A stretch of DNA of 64,000 nt from Polytrichum commune (taxonomy: Eukaryota; Streptophyta; Polytrichopsida; Polytrichales; Polytrichaceae), in contig OX485808.1 of assembly GCA_950295325.1 (NCBI GenBank), positions 13,580,501 through 13,644,500 of the forward strand, in the 5' to 3' direction. Shown one piece after another: positions 1 through 12,600 of the stretch (positions are counted from its first letter, which is position 1; every line of letters begins with the position of its first letter). A program made the position numbers and the translations under genes. A model generated the notes under the pieces. It saw only the letters and a program-made list of their open reading frames with translations. It had not been told where the DNA came from and did not search any database.

Positions 1-795
1 TGTTACTTACTTTCATAGGGTTAGTGATATTTAGTGTAGTGTTCGTATTTAGTGTATCTAACACTAAATATCATATTTTGTGTAGTTGAATTTCAATAAT
101 TCACGAAAATTATCAATCGTTTTAGAGGAATCTATGGAATATACTTCAATATAATAAAGAATAACCAAAAGTGGTCAACATGTAACCGGTTGGACTTGGA
201 AACATTAGGATCTTGGTTGATTATGCCCAAATGTCTTCTTGGACACTAAAGTGATCCTTAAAACGAACCGGATGCCGGGTCATACACATGGTTTTACCCT
301 GGGTTTAGGCTCCCGATCTGAATTTGACAACACGATACCCATGTGTTAGGCCTCTAAACATGAACATGATGTCCAACTCTAGGTAGCCTGAGTTTAGGAT
401 CATTTGAGCATTTCGACATGTCTCCAGGGTTTTGATGGGGACCTAACCCCCCTTCTCCTCTCGAAAGGCATCTCTTTGACGTAGAGATAAATACATCTTA
501 ATTCCGATCTTGAAACCTAGATGAAAATCTTTGTGATCCAAGGGCCAATCTTGGTGTGGAGTTAGAAGTACTCACAATAGGGTCACATACCTTAACACAT
601 ATCACCACACTTAATTTGTGTGTGAATGTCAACCTCACTACAAGTACAAGTATAACAATATTAAACATGTGATTCAGTGTGGCCCATACTCTTCGTCATC
701 AACCCATATTAATTGTCTTGTAATCACTAGATGCCAACTATAAAAAAAAGTCACATGGCACTTAATGTTACATGACAAGTCACAAACACCATTCT
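1..795. other. Gene-free stretch, repeat-like
   Basis: No coding region is supported. The first 110 bases contain several TTTAGTGT / ACACTAAA words, the core of repeats seen again near 3.2, 52.9 and 59.3 kb. Bases about 110-220, read on the minus strand, resemble 52370-52560. Confidence 0.5.
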
Positions 796-1058
796 CACTA
801 GAAGAAAACATGTCCATTACAACCATCCATTACGACTCGCCTTCGACTTGGCCATTGCGACTGATGGCGAGAAAAGGCATAAAATCAAACATTTTGGTAG
901 TCAACTAAAGGTCAAGTTTTGGTTGTGAATTTTGAAAAATCGACAACCAAAACCCTCTGGTTGACATCCAAAATGATTTGTTTATGCATTGTCTCGCCAC
1001 GAGTCGCAATGACCAAAGTTGCAACGGACAGTTGTAACAGACAAGTGTCCTTCTAGTG
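796..1058. mobile_element. CACTA-like MITE, 263 bp
   Basis: The left end starts CACTAGAAG and the right end is CTTCTAGTG. The inverted similarity runs about 70 bp inward, including CATTGCGACT on the left and its complement on the right, with mismatches. CACTA termini are known for the En/Spm superfamily, which makes 3-bp target duplications. Here the flanks are TCT and CCT, so the duplication is imperfect. There is no coding capacity, so it would be a non-autonomous, decayed copy. Confidence 0.65.
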
Positions 1059-1479
1059 CCTAATGAACACGGCACACCAAGTTGAGCACCACACTAAACC
1101 ATCATGTTTAGCAGCATACCACTATACTGTAAGCTGGCATCACTACAAGTGCGAGGGGGACTGCAAACCAGGAGGCCACTTTCATCATGCACGAACTATG
1201 TGGGGTTGGAACCGACAATTATGACAAGCTTCACTGAAAACAAGCCTTGTTTGGAGAAAGGATCCCTACAAAGTTCAAAACCTGGCTCTCAAGTCACTAT
1301 AATTATATCGTATGTCGGAAGCTTATGCGGCGTGGTCGTGAATGCTCCTAGCCAGTTAGTGTCTTGGATGAATTCCCTGCCTGTTACCGTGTGCCCGGGC
1401 CTCTTCTTAAGTTGAAAAGGCCAAAAGCGTTGAGGAGTTGCTCACTTCCGAGATTGAGGATCTGGTGGGATATCCATGG

Positions 1480-1605
1480 CGGCCACGTCCCCGATTTGGG
1501 CAAACTAACTCATACACTCGTTCCTTCTTGTTGGATGCCTAAACCCTGGCCTCCAAGTAACCACTGTACGGGCTGGTTCGCCCCAGCCCCACCTCCCCTG
1601 GGTGG
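1480..1605 (+). repeat. Interspersed repeat, copy 1 (second at 43630)
   Basis: About 120 bp containing TTCTTGTTGGATGCCTAAAC is repeated with moderate divergence at 43630-43745 in the same orientation. Short ORFs run through it in several frames and none looks like a protein family. Confidence 0.55.
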
Positions 1606-2414
1606 ACTGAACAATATAAGCACCGCCTTGCAACTTGGGGGTAAAAAATAATGCACCAAGGTGGATTGGAAAGCTTATACCATCAACACAAAATCATGTG
1701 CTTCAACTTCCACGATTATGTCCAAGGGTGATGGTTTCTTCAAGGTTGCTTTCTCGGAGTACACTAAGTATTGCATTTTATGTCGTTGTGGTAACTTTTT
1801 CTAATGACATTTTGTATAAATGAGCTTACGAATATTGTCATTCCAACTGTTTGTTTAGCTCATCCATTTTTGGTATGTTTTGTGTCTTAACATTTTTGTG
1901 ATGGAGTGTTGTCATGAATGATTGGAATTAAGGTGAATAATCACTTAGTAAGTGGGTGCAAGCATGGTGAAGTGGACAACTCTTGTTCCTTGCGTAGGTT
2001 TAAGTGAAAGTGATTCATAGTAATATACCAACTTTGCATTTTGTGGAAAAAAGAATTCATAAACATTTAGAAAAAGATTGATCTACAAAGCCAAGCAGTT
2101 TGTGTTGATTAAAAAAAAAATCTCATAAACGTCATATGACGGTGCATGTGGTCTCCATGTGATGATATTGAAGAAGTAGTTGTTATTTTTTTTAAATATG
2201 ATAAAATTACATTGAATTGATTATTTTCTAGAAAATAAATTGATGACGACCTCAAGTGTACAATGAATTCAAGAAATCTAAAGAAAAAAAATCAAGCTCA
2301 AAATAGTTAAGGTCATGAATTTACGTCCAAAACTAGATCTAGCCATTTGCTTTTGAGACTTACTTTTAGTGATAAGTTTTGAAGGTCCCATCTTGGTATT
2401 CTACATATGAGTAC
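1606..2414. other. Gene-free stretch
   Basis: AT-rich sequence without long ORFs, splice-framed exons or recognisable RNA genes. I see nothing to annotate. Confidence 0.5.
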
Positions 2415-2417
2415 TTA

Positions 2418-2980
2418 GGGCCGCTTTATATTAGGGCCCATTTGGAGGAGAGCCCACTTGGACTTGAAGTGGGCCTTACTTTACTCTAACTTTAGCCCTA
2501 CTTTACAAAGTGGGCCGTTGAGTGGGCCTTGCAATATAAAGTCCATAGGCCCACTTGTAGGGGCCAAATTGGAAATTCCGCTATAAAGTGGGCCTTCCAA
2601 ATGGGCCTAGGGACTTTATATTGTAAGTCCCAATCCACGGCCCACTTTGTCTTAAAATGAATTATGCCCTTTCTTGAACTAAAGTCATAAAGTCATAAAG
2701 TCATAAATGACTATATGACGGAATTTGGGTGAAGTGGGCCGTAGATGCGAAGTGGGTCTCCATAAACCCTCGACCCATTTTTTTGCCTTCAGCCCACTTT
2801 TTTCCCTCCAAAACGCCGCCATGTCACCCGCCACGCAAGCTTTAGGAGAAGTGGGCCGACTCTCAATATAAAGCCCTCGGGACCAATTAGGGCCCATTTG
2901 GGCAATCTAAGCACTCTCATTGGTTGATGCCTAGGGTTTGGAAATGGGCCCTAGAAATGGGCCCTAATATAAAGCGGCCC
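2418..2980. mobile_element. PIF/Harbinger (Tourist-like) MITE, 563 bp
   Basis: The ends are near-perfect inverted repeats of about 26 bp starting GGGCCGCTTTATATTAGGG. TTA stands directly outside both ends (2415-2417 and 2981-2983), the classic 3-bp duplication of the PIF/Harbinger superfamily. The interior repeats GTGGGCC and AATATAAAG words in both orientations, which gives dense subterminal repeats. No transposase is encoded, so it must have been moved in trans. Confidence 0.88.
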
Positions 2981-3079
2981 TTAACACAACAATAGATATC
3001 ACCATAAAAAAATATTCAATTTAAGCGACACTTTGCTACTACTTTTATGCGTTTGACCAAAATATTATGGTTTTAGGAT

Positions 3080-3290
3080 ATTGGAACATGTTTGGTCCAC
3101 TTCACCATGCTTGCATCTAAGTGAAAATAGTTATAAATTTGTAAATCTATAGTGCCCACATATTTTTTACAAGGAAGGACAAATAATGTTAGGGTTACAT
3201 TTAGTGTCGGTGACACTGCACGGGCGGTTTACAATAAGTATTAAGCAAGACAAATAGAATTGGTGACACTAAATACAAAATTTAGTGTAG
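3080..3290 (-). repeat. Interspersed repeat with TTTAGTGT core, copy 1
   Basis: Read on the minus strand, this matches 52905-53110 over about 200 bp. Shared words include TTTAGTGT, TTGTCTTGCT and GTAAACCG. The unit is non-coding and its exact ends are unclear. Confidence 0.65.
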
Positions 3291-3309
3291 ACCACTCCTC
3301 CTAGGATTT

Positions 3310-3480
3310 GAAATACATAATTTGTACAAGATCAATAGCAAATCCAAATCGAGGTCGTAGTCACTTTCCTCATAATATCCAAAGCCCATATGAATTTCTT
3401 GTTCATTATCAAAGTGAAGATTCTCATGTTCATTAAATGATCATATAGGTTCTCCCCCACTTATCTTGTCTAATGAGATT
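3310..3480 (+). repeat. Interspersed repeat family with TTCATTATCAAAGTGAAG, copy 1
   Basis: About 150 bp that recurs at 8790-8935 (inverted) and 19370-19540 (same strand, intron 1 of the RDR gene). The best conserved part is TTCATTATCAAAGTGAAG followed by an AT-rich run. No ends or duplications could be fixed. Confidence 0.65.
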
Positions 3481-3900
3481 AGAATGGCTACCATGTTCAG
3501 TTACAAAGACATATACAACAAAGAACATAAATGCTTCTGAACCACCTGCAATGGGTCCCATACCACTAGACCAACCCATATTAAAAGCTAAAGTGAAGGA
3601 GAAGGTAAAAGAGAAACAAGCAAAGACCATGAAGATTTAAAACAAAGTAATCTAAATTAAAAAGACTTTAAAGACAACGGAAATGATTTGGTAATTGGTA
3701 CCCCTCTTGGGACATACGTATTAAAAAACAAAGAATACTAAAGAGAATAAGGATCCTCACCCTCCGGAAGGAGAAACCCCAAACAAAGGAGAAACTTCTT
3801 AGTAAAACTTGTACAACAAACAACCTTTGAACAAAGAAGATTTGGAAGAACTTGTATAACATAAATTACGATTGGAACCAAATTATTACCATTTGAAGAA

Positions 3901-4690
3901 GTGAAAAAAATGTTGATTGCCACACCCATATTGGTAACTCCTAATTGTTCATTGGAGTTTCATGTGCATTGTGATGCCTCCAACAAAGCCATTGGGGCAA
4001 AAGTAGCTCAAAACATACATGGGGATAGAGACTCCCCTATTTGTTATGCTAGTAGACTTTGAAACAATACCGAGAAAAATTACAATACCACAGAGCCCGA
4101 AGCTTTCGCAATGATCTACTATGTGGGAAAATTCAAGCACTACCTCTTAGCCAATCACTTTGTCTTTTATGTGGATCATCAAGCCTTACTCTATTTGGTT
4201 AATTGATTTATAGTATCCAGGAGGATACCTAGAAGGATGTTTTTACTCCAAGAGTGTGACTTTGAGGTTGTTTACAAGCGTGGTAGAAGACACATGATGA
4301 CTCACCATCTATCAGGAATTGATAGTACAGAAAGACCCTCAAAGGTGAAAGATCATTTCCCATATGCAAGTCTTTTCATGGTGCACGTGCAACCTTTCAA
4401 AGATTGGAGGGCATTTATTGAATACCTCACACATGGGAAATTGTTGTCAGTCACATCAACTCCTCAAGAGCAAGATAAAGTCTGACACCTCAACGAACCA
4501 ATTGTTTTGGGACAATAGCAAGTTAAAGTGAGTGGGCCGGGTATCACCGGGAAAATACACGAGTGCACAATTGGTGACATCATCAAGGAAATCCTTAGTG
4601 AAGCCCACGATCATGAGGGTATGCATTTCAATCCAAAGGGTGGATTTTTCACTAGAAACCTAAATGACGTGCATGGGTCATTATGAAATT
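3901..4690 (+). pseudogene. Ty3/gypsy pol remnant (RNase H to start of integrase)
   Basis: In one plus-strand frame the sequence reads an RNase H of the Ty3/gypsy (Metaviridae-type) class: FHVHCDASNKAIGA near 3957, then YNTTEPEAFAMIYYVGKFKH, HFVFYVDHQALLYLVN, and the linker motif RRMFLLQECDFEVVYKRGRR near 4230, followed by HLSGI. These are the usual landmarks between reverse transcriptase and integrase in plant gypsy elements. Stop codons interrupt the frame near 4060 and 4204 and just after 4480, and neither the upstream reverse transcriptase nor the downstream integrase core could be followed. Neither LTR was identified. It is a decayed internal fragment without function. Confidence 0.85.
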
Positions 4691-6210
4691 AAACCCCCTT
4701 TATACAAGAAGCTTATGTAGGAAAACAAATGTATACATATTAACAGCATGTTAGAAACGGAATCATGTGTTTATTCTAAGCTTTTCAATTTAATGTGATA
4801 AATTAGTCCACTAAATATACAAAGTATAAATTATTAATTCATTATGCATTTATTACATGTGAAATCCATGTTCACTTTTTAGTGGGGAAGTCATTGAATA
4901 TTATTTTCATTCGTAGCATGTAGCTCAATGATTGCATCAAATAAACAAAGTCAAGAGCATAATAATATAGCCACATTATGGAGAACAACTCAAACGAGCC
5001 CATGAGCACTCCAACAACCTCTAGCTTGTCCTAGAACCCAAATGCAGACTCTAAGGTACTCAGGCCTTAAAGTAACACCCTCCATATGGTGACACCTATT
5101 TATAATTCTTAAGTTGTCAACAAATGAATTACATTATTCAGCCGTGTGTGTCAGTTCCATGACCCTGGAATATGTCAATTATATTCCATGGGCCCTCAAA
5201 CAAACTCAAATATTCGTTTAGTGTTCATACATTCAAGTTGAACTTGGAAATTTGGGTGGAGTTATACTCCCGGCACTATGTACAAGAATTATTATTCATC
5301 CTATGAATATTTATAGGGCACACTATTCACCTCAATATTATTCCCCATAGTTCCTATTAATAGAAACACAATCATTGAAAAAGTGACACTATTCACACTA
5401 TTCTTATTATTCAAACCGGCACAATTCACATCTTTACTAGCATCAATTTCTTCCTATTTCCTAAGTTTTTCCCCACAAAGGTAAGATAATGGAGGCCCAT
5501 GTTAGATGCTAAATATAGAATGGAACACAACCATGCGGCTGAATAATATTATGTGCAACAATGCCATCAAGGAAGTCATTGTTTAATGCAATTAACCATG
5601 TCGACATTAAGTATAAAATAGCACCACTTTGGCCATTCACAATAGCAATGTAAGAAGAATGCAAGAACGCTTTTAGAAGAACAACCTCAAGTATAATTAT
5701 TCCCACATCTTACAATTTTTTTTGGACTCAATAATGATTTCATTGCCAAGGAGTAAAACTACAACCATGGCAACACTCAACACAGTGTGCCAAACCCAGA
5801 AAGGGGAGCCTAGAGAATAAGGTATAAATGAGAGAGCAACCACAAAAGTGCCAAAGGCCACCACCACCAACATCACGGCACTTTCAATTACCCAAACTAC
5901 GTGCCTACCTAAAATGCAAAATGAGAGTGGGTAGATTTAGCTTCATATGATAAGCCATGTGCATGTTAGTTCAACATGGTGAATACAAACGAAGATTAAC
6001 AATGCAACATTTGCGCCACCTTCAAAGGTCGGGAGAGCAACATCCCAAAGCATTGTTTCTCCATTACATTGGCACAACACCCTATGAGATCCCCATGTCT
6101 TGTCGAAGCATTCCATGTGTTACTCTTTGGCAATCAAAGTGTTGCAACAATCAATAAGTCTCTTTCCATGCAACTCTAGCATTATTCCTGCATGTTATCC
6201 CAAGGAGTGA
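4691..6210. other. Gene-free stretch
   Basis: AT-rich, with only short unrelated ORFs. No motif, splice-framed exon or terminal inverted repeat was recognised. Confidence 0.45.
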
Positions 6211-6218
6211 GGTCCAGT

Positions 6219-6610
6219 CAGTGTTCAAGATTGAAGTCTTCAATGCCCTTCAAACGCGATTTGGCCCTTCAAAATATACCTCTCTCAAAATAACCCTTCA
6301 AAATGCAACCCCAAATTGAAAAAGAAGACATCACTTGAAGTCCTCAGTATAATCTGCCTGTCACAAGAATCAACAAGCATAGGGCATTGTCACTACAAGA
6401 AGCGGAGTTAGATGGTTGATTCTTGATTCTTCACATTTTACTGAAAACATGTACCATATAATTCATGCACAACTTTAATTTGAGTTATGTATTTCATTTC
6501 TATATTCTTGGATTGACGTCTTGGATTTGAACCAGTTGTTGAATTGAAACACTGAAATTTGAGAGCCCTTCAAAATGAAACTCATATGAGGGCTTCAATC
6601 TTGAACACTG
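6219..6610. mobile_element. hAT-like MITE, 392 bp
   Basis: The ends are inverted repeats beginning CAGTGTTCAAGATTGAAG on both sides. They are flanked by GGTCCAGT (6211-6218) and GGTCTAGT (6611-6618), an 8-bp target duplication with one difference. Eight-base duplications and CA-starting ends are typical of the hAT superfamily. The interior has no transposase. A close relative, inverted and missing the far end, lies at 58748-59018. Confidence 0.82.
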
Positions 6611-6618
6611 GGTCTAGT

Positions 6619-7239
6619 TGTGCAATAGGCTAGAGGGTTTGGGAGAAACCATATCATTGTATGCTATCCAAATGGTCCAAAAGGCAACCCCTCACATCAA
6701 GTGCCATGTGGTTTTAGTTGGTGACAAATATGCATTGGGCCCAATTATTGAGATGCTTCCAAGGCCTATATGTGATGGGTTTGTTGGCCATGCAATTCAC
6801 AACGTGGATGGTCCATTTCCGGATAATGAGAGCTTGTTCGCAATACACACCTTAAGTAGCTCACCATGAATGATTGCATTTGGCCAAAGAGGGCATACTT
6901 GATCAATTCCGAGAGTAAACTTTCCACACCATTGCTTGGCTTCAATGGCACAATGCCACAAGGTTCAAATGAATGCATTTTCCATGCCACATCAATTCTT
7001 AGCCCAAACTTGTGACCAAGGTAAAAGAGTTACATTAATTTGTCTTATCAATTTTCAAGAACAATTGGTGACCTTCAACCTCTAAATGCTCAAGCCATCT
7101 TATGGTATTTCCAACACTAGTGCTAAAAATTTATGTTGTGTAGCAAAATAAAGTATGTTTTCTTAAAATCCAATTATACAAATGTGAACTAGACTACTAT
7201 GTATTCTTGCCGTGAAATTCTGAAGTCGGTCAGACCACA
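6619..7239. other. Gene-free stretch
   Basis: Short ORFs only. The plus-strand ORF at 6618-6869 overlaps the MITE's target duplication and matches no family I recognise. Confidence 0.4.
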
Positions 7240-7890
7240 TTTGCAAGGTCAGATTGACATATGAACAGGGTCTTCATCCAGGGGGCAGCTAGAGAAAACT
7301 CTGAAATTATTCGTTTCATGACCATTTCAGTTATGCCACAATTTGGAGAAAGTTGACAACTTTGCCATAACATGTTATGTGGATAACAAATGAGCTACTC
7401 CCAAAAAATTGGATTTTTTTGAAAGAAAATTTAGATGAAGTCCGTCACCCTCATGATGACCATATGAGGCCATAAGAGGCCATTTTTTGGAGATTTCCCT
7501 GATTTCATGGAGCAAGCAACATGTGCAATAATTTTTTTACCAAATCCATCCAATCAAGTTGTGCACAATCGTCACTTAGTCCTAAGGGAAAAAAAAACCC
7601 CCCACCCAAATTGGGCATCATATGTGAAAGATTATTGGCTCCTAAATTTGGCTCCTACATGGTCAACTCATGGGACCGCCTCCCAAAACAAGCAATGCCA
7701 ACCTAACAAAAAATCCTACATGGTTGGAGTGAGGTTTTTATATGTTATTTTGGGCCACATGGTAGTGGCCACCACCTTACGTCGGTGGATACCTTCCATC
7801 CAGGTAGAATGCCACCTAGTGAGTTGCAAACCCATCATATTATTGGGTGGCAACCCATTTCAAGTTGCATGAGCGCTCAAGGGTTAAAAG
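7240..7890 (+). repeat. Interspersed repeat, copy 1 (inverted partner at 62605)
   Basis: This stretch resembles the reverse complement of 62605-63110. Shared landmarks are ACTCCCAAAAAATTGG / GCTCCTCCCAAAAATTTGG, a GCCACCTAGTGA segment and the closing GGCAACCCATTT...GTTGCATGAGC. A 121-codon ORF (7507-7872) and its 118-codon counterpart both cross it, but substitutions look non-coding. It is probably an uncharacterised mobile element. No target duplication was found. Confidence 0.6.
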
Positions 7891-9374
7891 GTTAAGAACA
7901 TACACCTAGAAAAAGAATGTGTAACAATGGGACTAACAATGTGCTAGAAATATGTCAACTCTAAATCACTTCCACATTCCATACTTAACATAATTGGGAG
8001 GTTTTAAGAATGAGGTTGATTAAAGATAAAGAAAATCTTCCCCTTGACCTCTTATACCTTTTGCATCTCAACTTTGAATTTAAAAATTGAAAAGACAATC
8101 TTTGTCAACTACAACTAACAAACTGTATGAGAGAGCCCAATCTAATCCAACAGCCAAAATTGTCTGTGGAGTTGGAAGTATCCGCAATAACGCCACTTCA
8201 CTCAGACGACTTTTTCAATGTGTTCAAATATCACGGAAAGAATTATGTAGGCTGGTGAAATCTATGGTATAAATATGTAATCTGCACATTTAACATATTA
8301 TTGAAGCCTTTGTGGATGTTGTATGGTGAATTTAGCTCAAGAAGGTGCCACTTGATAAACATGAAGACCTCATGGAAATACAGGTGATTGGAGGTAAGCA
8401 ATGACCACATTGAGTCGACTTATTGTTTGGGGTCTGTGACTCGGGATTCAGTTTCCAGGTCTCACCCTGCACAGTATGATACTCACTTGAATATTTAAGG
8501 ATTAAAACCAATATCATGTGCTAAGCATGAAAGCATGAAAGCATGAAATATGTCTCATAACTTGGTCATGATCTGCTTAATAGATTTAAATTATGCAGAT
8601 GCAACTCAAAGGTGGACTTGATGAAGTAGGGCATGCAGGTCTTTCACCTGTTTTTTATCAGATAGCTATATTTGAGTGATGTGTGGTTAGGTGCGGATCT
8701 AAGAACAGACAACAAAAAGACATCGTGTGCCAATAAGAGATTGGGCTACGTGCTCAAAATTTGTTAAAGCATTCTAGGTTCAATAGTCAACATAATTGGG
8801 TGGACCTACATGACCATTTAATGAGCTCGAAAATCTTCACTTTGATAATGAATTGAGATATTCATAGGAGCTCCAGAAATTATAAGGAAAATGGCTATGG
8901 GCACGATTTGGATTTGCTAATCATCTCACACTAGCATTCTCCACATCTTACAATAAGTGGATGCAGAGCTAGAAGTGTCCATTGAAGGTCCACTTACCTT
9001 AAGTGAAGAGCTGACATATAAGACACTCAAGCTCAGAGTGGTAGCTCCTCAGAATATAATATACAAATACTTTTAAAGATTATATAAGTATTACATGATT
9101 AGGTTCCAAATTTAAAATATGTTTGCCATCAAAATCATTCTGTCTTCTCAACCATAAGAAAAGACTTAGAGTTCTACCAAATTGTTGTCCTAAAGTTATC
9201 CTTATGCCTCAAGTGTTCACCTGAATCATGTTTTCAGGGCCTGGGGCATGAGACCAACAGAGTGCAAAACTAGTCCTGCAGCTGAACATCAAGCCCACCT
9301 AAGCATACAAAACAAGACTGGAACGTTTCCACAGGAAGCGTGGCACCATTCGGAGTAAAGAGAAATGCTTACCT
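7891..9374. other. Intergenic region downstream of the RDR gene
   Basis: This is the 3' side of the minus-strand RDR gene. Apart from the repeat at 8790-8935 I see no gene. No clear polyadenylation signal could be assigned. Confidence 0.5.
8790..8935 (-). repeat. TTCATTATCAAAGTGAAG repeat family, copy 2
   Basis: The reverse complement of this stretch matches 3310-3480 and 19370-19540. It lies about 450 bp past the RDR stop codon. Confidence 0.6.
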
Positions 9375-9611
9375 TCAAAACATGTCTTGCTCATTTAACT
9401 CTTGGAAAACATCTGTGGACATGGCATAAAAGGATTTTGACCCCTGCTGTTCAGCGAACATTTGACACAGTTCCTTGCCAGCCACTTTCCATGCAAACTG
9501 CAGAGATGGAGATTCTTTGTGGCTGTCCCTCTCCAAAGAATACACTACAGTGTAGATTGCTGATGCCTCCAAAAAAAGCTGCTCCCTAGGCTTCCCCTCT
9601 CCATAGAAGAC
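9375..9611 (-). CDS. RDR exon 18 (residues 1206-1283, stop)
   Basis: The last exon begins VFYGEGKPREQLFLEASAIY after TTCTAG, contains SLQFAWKVAGKELCQMFAEQ and ends NEQDMF before the stop at 9375-9377. It matches the C-terminal helical region of RDR3/4/5-type proteins. Confidence 0.9.
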   Translation of the reverse strand, partial: VFYGEGKPREQLFLEASAIYTVVYSLERDSHKESPSLQFAWKVAGKELCQMFAEQQGSKSFYAMSTDVFQELNEQDMF

Positions 9612-12600
9612 CTAGAAAATGACACTTGGGAACAAAATAAGCAACCTCATTGTAACTCCACAAATTATGGGGGAGTATCATGGTGAATGGAATATTTTCA
9701 TCCAAGTATGTGGGAACCTAGGGGCTTGCCCTTGGGGACAATAGGCACAAGGCATCTTGTTTGCACCAGTTCAAGGGGTTCGCCTTTGAAAGAAGGCAAT
9801 AGCCTTCAGAGGCCCTCTAATTCTTGTGATGTCCATTTCATACTAAAATATAGACTTCAACCAACTCGAAGATGAAGCAACACCATAATTCACATGGGTG
9901 GCAACATCGAAGTCATCTTTCTTTTTGTCTTTTTATTCATGGAACAATCATGTAGAGTTACAATGAGGTGTAACTCACGACTGGACTCTTGATAGAAATG
10001 TTGACTAATTACAAGATTGCCAACCACAACCAATAACAACATAGATTTGATTTTCAGGAGAGGGTCATTTACTGCTCGTGAAATTCACACATTCCTAAAC
10101 AAGTCGCATTGATTTTTCTGTCTCTACTTCAAGATCTGCATGTGACCCTACAAGTATACATCCTAAAATATTAAACAAGAACGAAAAACATACAGCACAC
10201 TTGTCCCTCATACAAAGAGAAGTTTAGAAACAGGTTTAAAAGGTGAAATGTGTACCTTCCTGTATTCTGCAATAAGCTTATCTGATAAGCAGTTTTTGAA
10301 GTCGTGGTTGTCAGATTTCGACAGACCATCCCTCGTCTTCCGTTTATAAGCAAGGAAATGTGCATTCCATTGATTATAATATGTCTCGTAGCCTTCACAG
10401 GCAAAGGTTCTATCCAACACTATTTCCACTGCATCAACAGCCCAAAAGCCATGCACAACATGTCAGAGCCACGTGTAACCCATGTGGCAAGTGTTAAATC
10501 TGTAAATAAAGTTGAATGTAGCTTGGATCTTGTTCATCTTATTCATCAACGTCAAGAAAATAAGTAGCCCATCCATGTGCAATATACCTTTGTGCACTGA
10601 AATGTGATTTTACAACAACTAAAATGCACCAATAAAAATCTGTACTGAAGTTCCACTACAATGCAAGGTTAAAAGACAATTTGAAATTCTATCACACAAA
10701 CGTTCAGAAGCTCTAGGTGACTGAAACACACCATGGGAATGCAAGTTGTGGTCCTCCGACTTTACCAAATCATACAATTTCCCAAGTATGGAATCTGAGA
10801 TATATTCCTCATGCTTCTCCTGTTTAATTTTCAACCCACAATAACTAGATCTGCTCAACTTTGACCATGGTTTCCCAGATTCTTGGTCGGCTTCATCCTT
10901 GTTCTTTTCCATGTAGTGAGGATACTGTCTACACTGCAAATGTGAGAGCCATCTGACCTGTTGCAAGAACAAAAACACATTCAGTCACAAATATCGACTG
11001 CCAAATTCATTTGTAGCCCATAACAGATATTATCGGTCTTGAGCAGAACAATTCTGCAAGATTTTGCTTCAACCTACATCAGCGCTCAATTTTGAGAACA
11101 CAAAGCTTTCTGAAATTAAACTTTCTCCACTAAGTTTTTCTTGAAGGATGTAAGGTAACAGGATACTGATGCAAAAGTAATAGTTTAGGCTATATATATG
11201 TATATATATGATACAAATAAAAATACAAATAGTATAGGAATATATGATACAAATATGGTCCTATTGTGCTATTTGGGGAAAATTTTCGGTATTTTTGGCA
11301 CTCAAAGGACCAAAATGATCACAACAGTCAAATTTTCTAGAACAGTGAATATCTCACATGCTTGGTGCCAAAACTATTATATGTCATTTGACTACGTTTA
11401 ACTATTTCAGAGGTTCTTGCTTGAATTTCATTAAGGATTTGCTTTATGGATTATTATGTTATAAAATGTGAGTATGATAGAGAATTACTCATAATATTTC
11501 AACAAGCAAGAATAGACTAACCTTCTCTCCAGACTTGTCCGCATCCACGGCCTTATAAAATAGGTCCACAAGCTGTGAGATCCGTTCCATCACTGATGCT
11601 TTTTCCTTTTCGTCCACATGACTGGTCATTACATAATCTGCCTGAGCCAACCAACTGTTTGCCGCCATACCCTTGATGGAGCTGCCACAAAAAACAAGAC
11701 AGAATCAAAATGTATGACAAGATGAATACCACAGGTGATAACCAGGTTAGACACAGATTATTCCAAATATGAGCAAAGTGGCACATGCCACTTTTCTATC
11801 AATGAGAACCTCTACAAAATCCCATGTGTCAACTCAAAAAATTTGCATTTCAGCACCAAAGTGCTGAGCGTGCTTATCACCTACATCACTGAAACTCGAT
11901 TGTATGAACTCAAAAACACCCTGTGATAAAAGAGAATCCTAAGCACCTTGCATCCTTGATAGATTTAGTCATACCTTGGGTTGAATCTAGCTTCTAAATA
12001 CTTGTCCAAATGCTTCCTTTCAAACTCATCTTCATCCAATGGCCTTTTGGGCGCCGGAGCTGAAGTAGGCTCATTTGGAGCCTCCCATGGTGCACTAGGT
12101 GTAAAGTTGTCTACTATCTGCATCGCCAAAAGGACAAGCATCACCTTTCTGTAACTTCAATACCAGGTAATTTTGTTTGATTTTGGGCTCAAGTTGGGAG
12201 CTCGAACTTGCAATGGTTTTTGGGAGTTTGATACTTAAAGTTGACAAGCTTTCATCCAAAACTCAAGATATTGACAACTTGTTGACCAATCCTGAAGCTC
12301 ATGATACTTTGAGCAAGTGTAAAGTGGCCATGCTCAAAGTGAGATATCAAGGGGGGAATGATACTAAACAATTTAGCATTTATGGCAAGCCGAAGAATGC
12401 TTGAAAGCCCATTGGCTTGCTGCCCAAAATTTGAGACCATGAACACCATCTGAGCGTTGTAAGCTCAATAAGTTCAAGCTCTCAAGTGGAAAGCTCAAGT
12501 GGATTTGAGTGAACAAGCATGTGTAAGAGGCTCCTTTCAACCAATGAGAAGGCTCCTCTCTCAACCCCTCTAGTGTAAAGGGGGCCTTGTTTGACTTCCA

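Noticed and set aside
7507-7872. 121-codon ORF as a gene
   Set aside because: It lies in an interspersed repeat whose other copy (62605) differs by indels, so the frame is not conserved.
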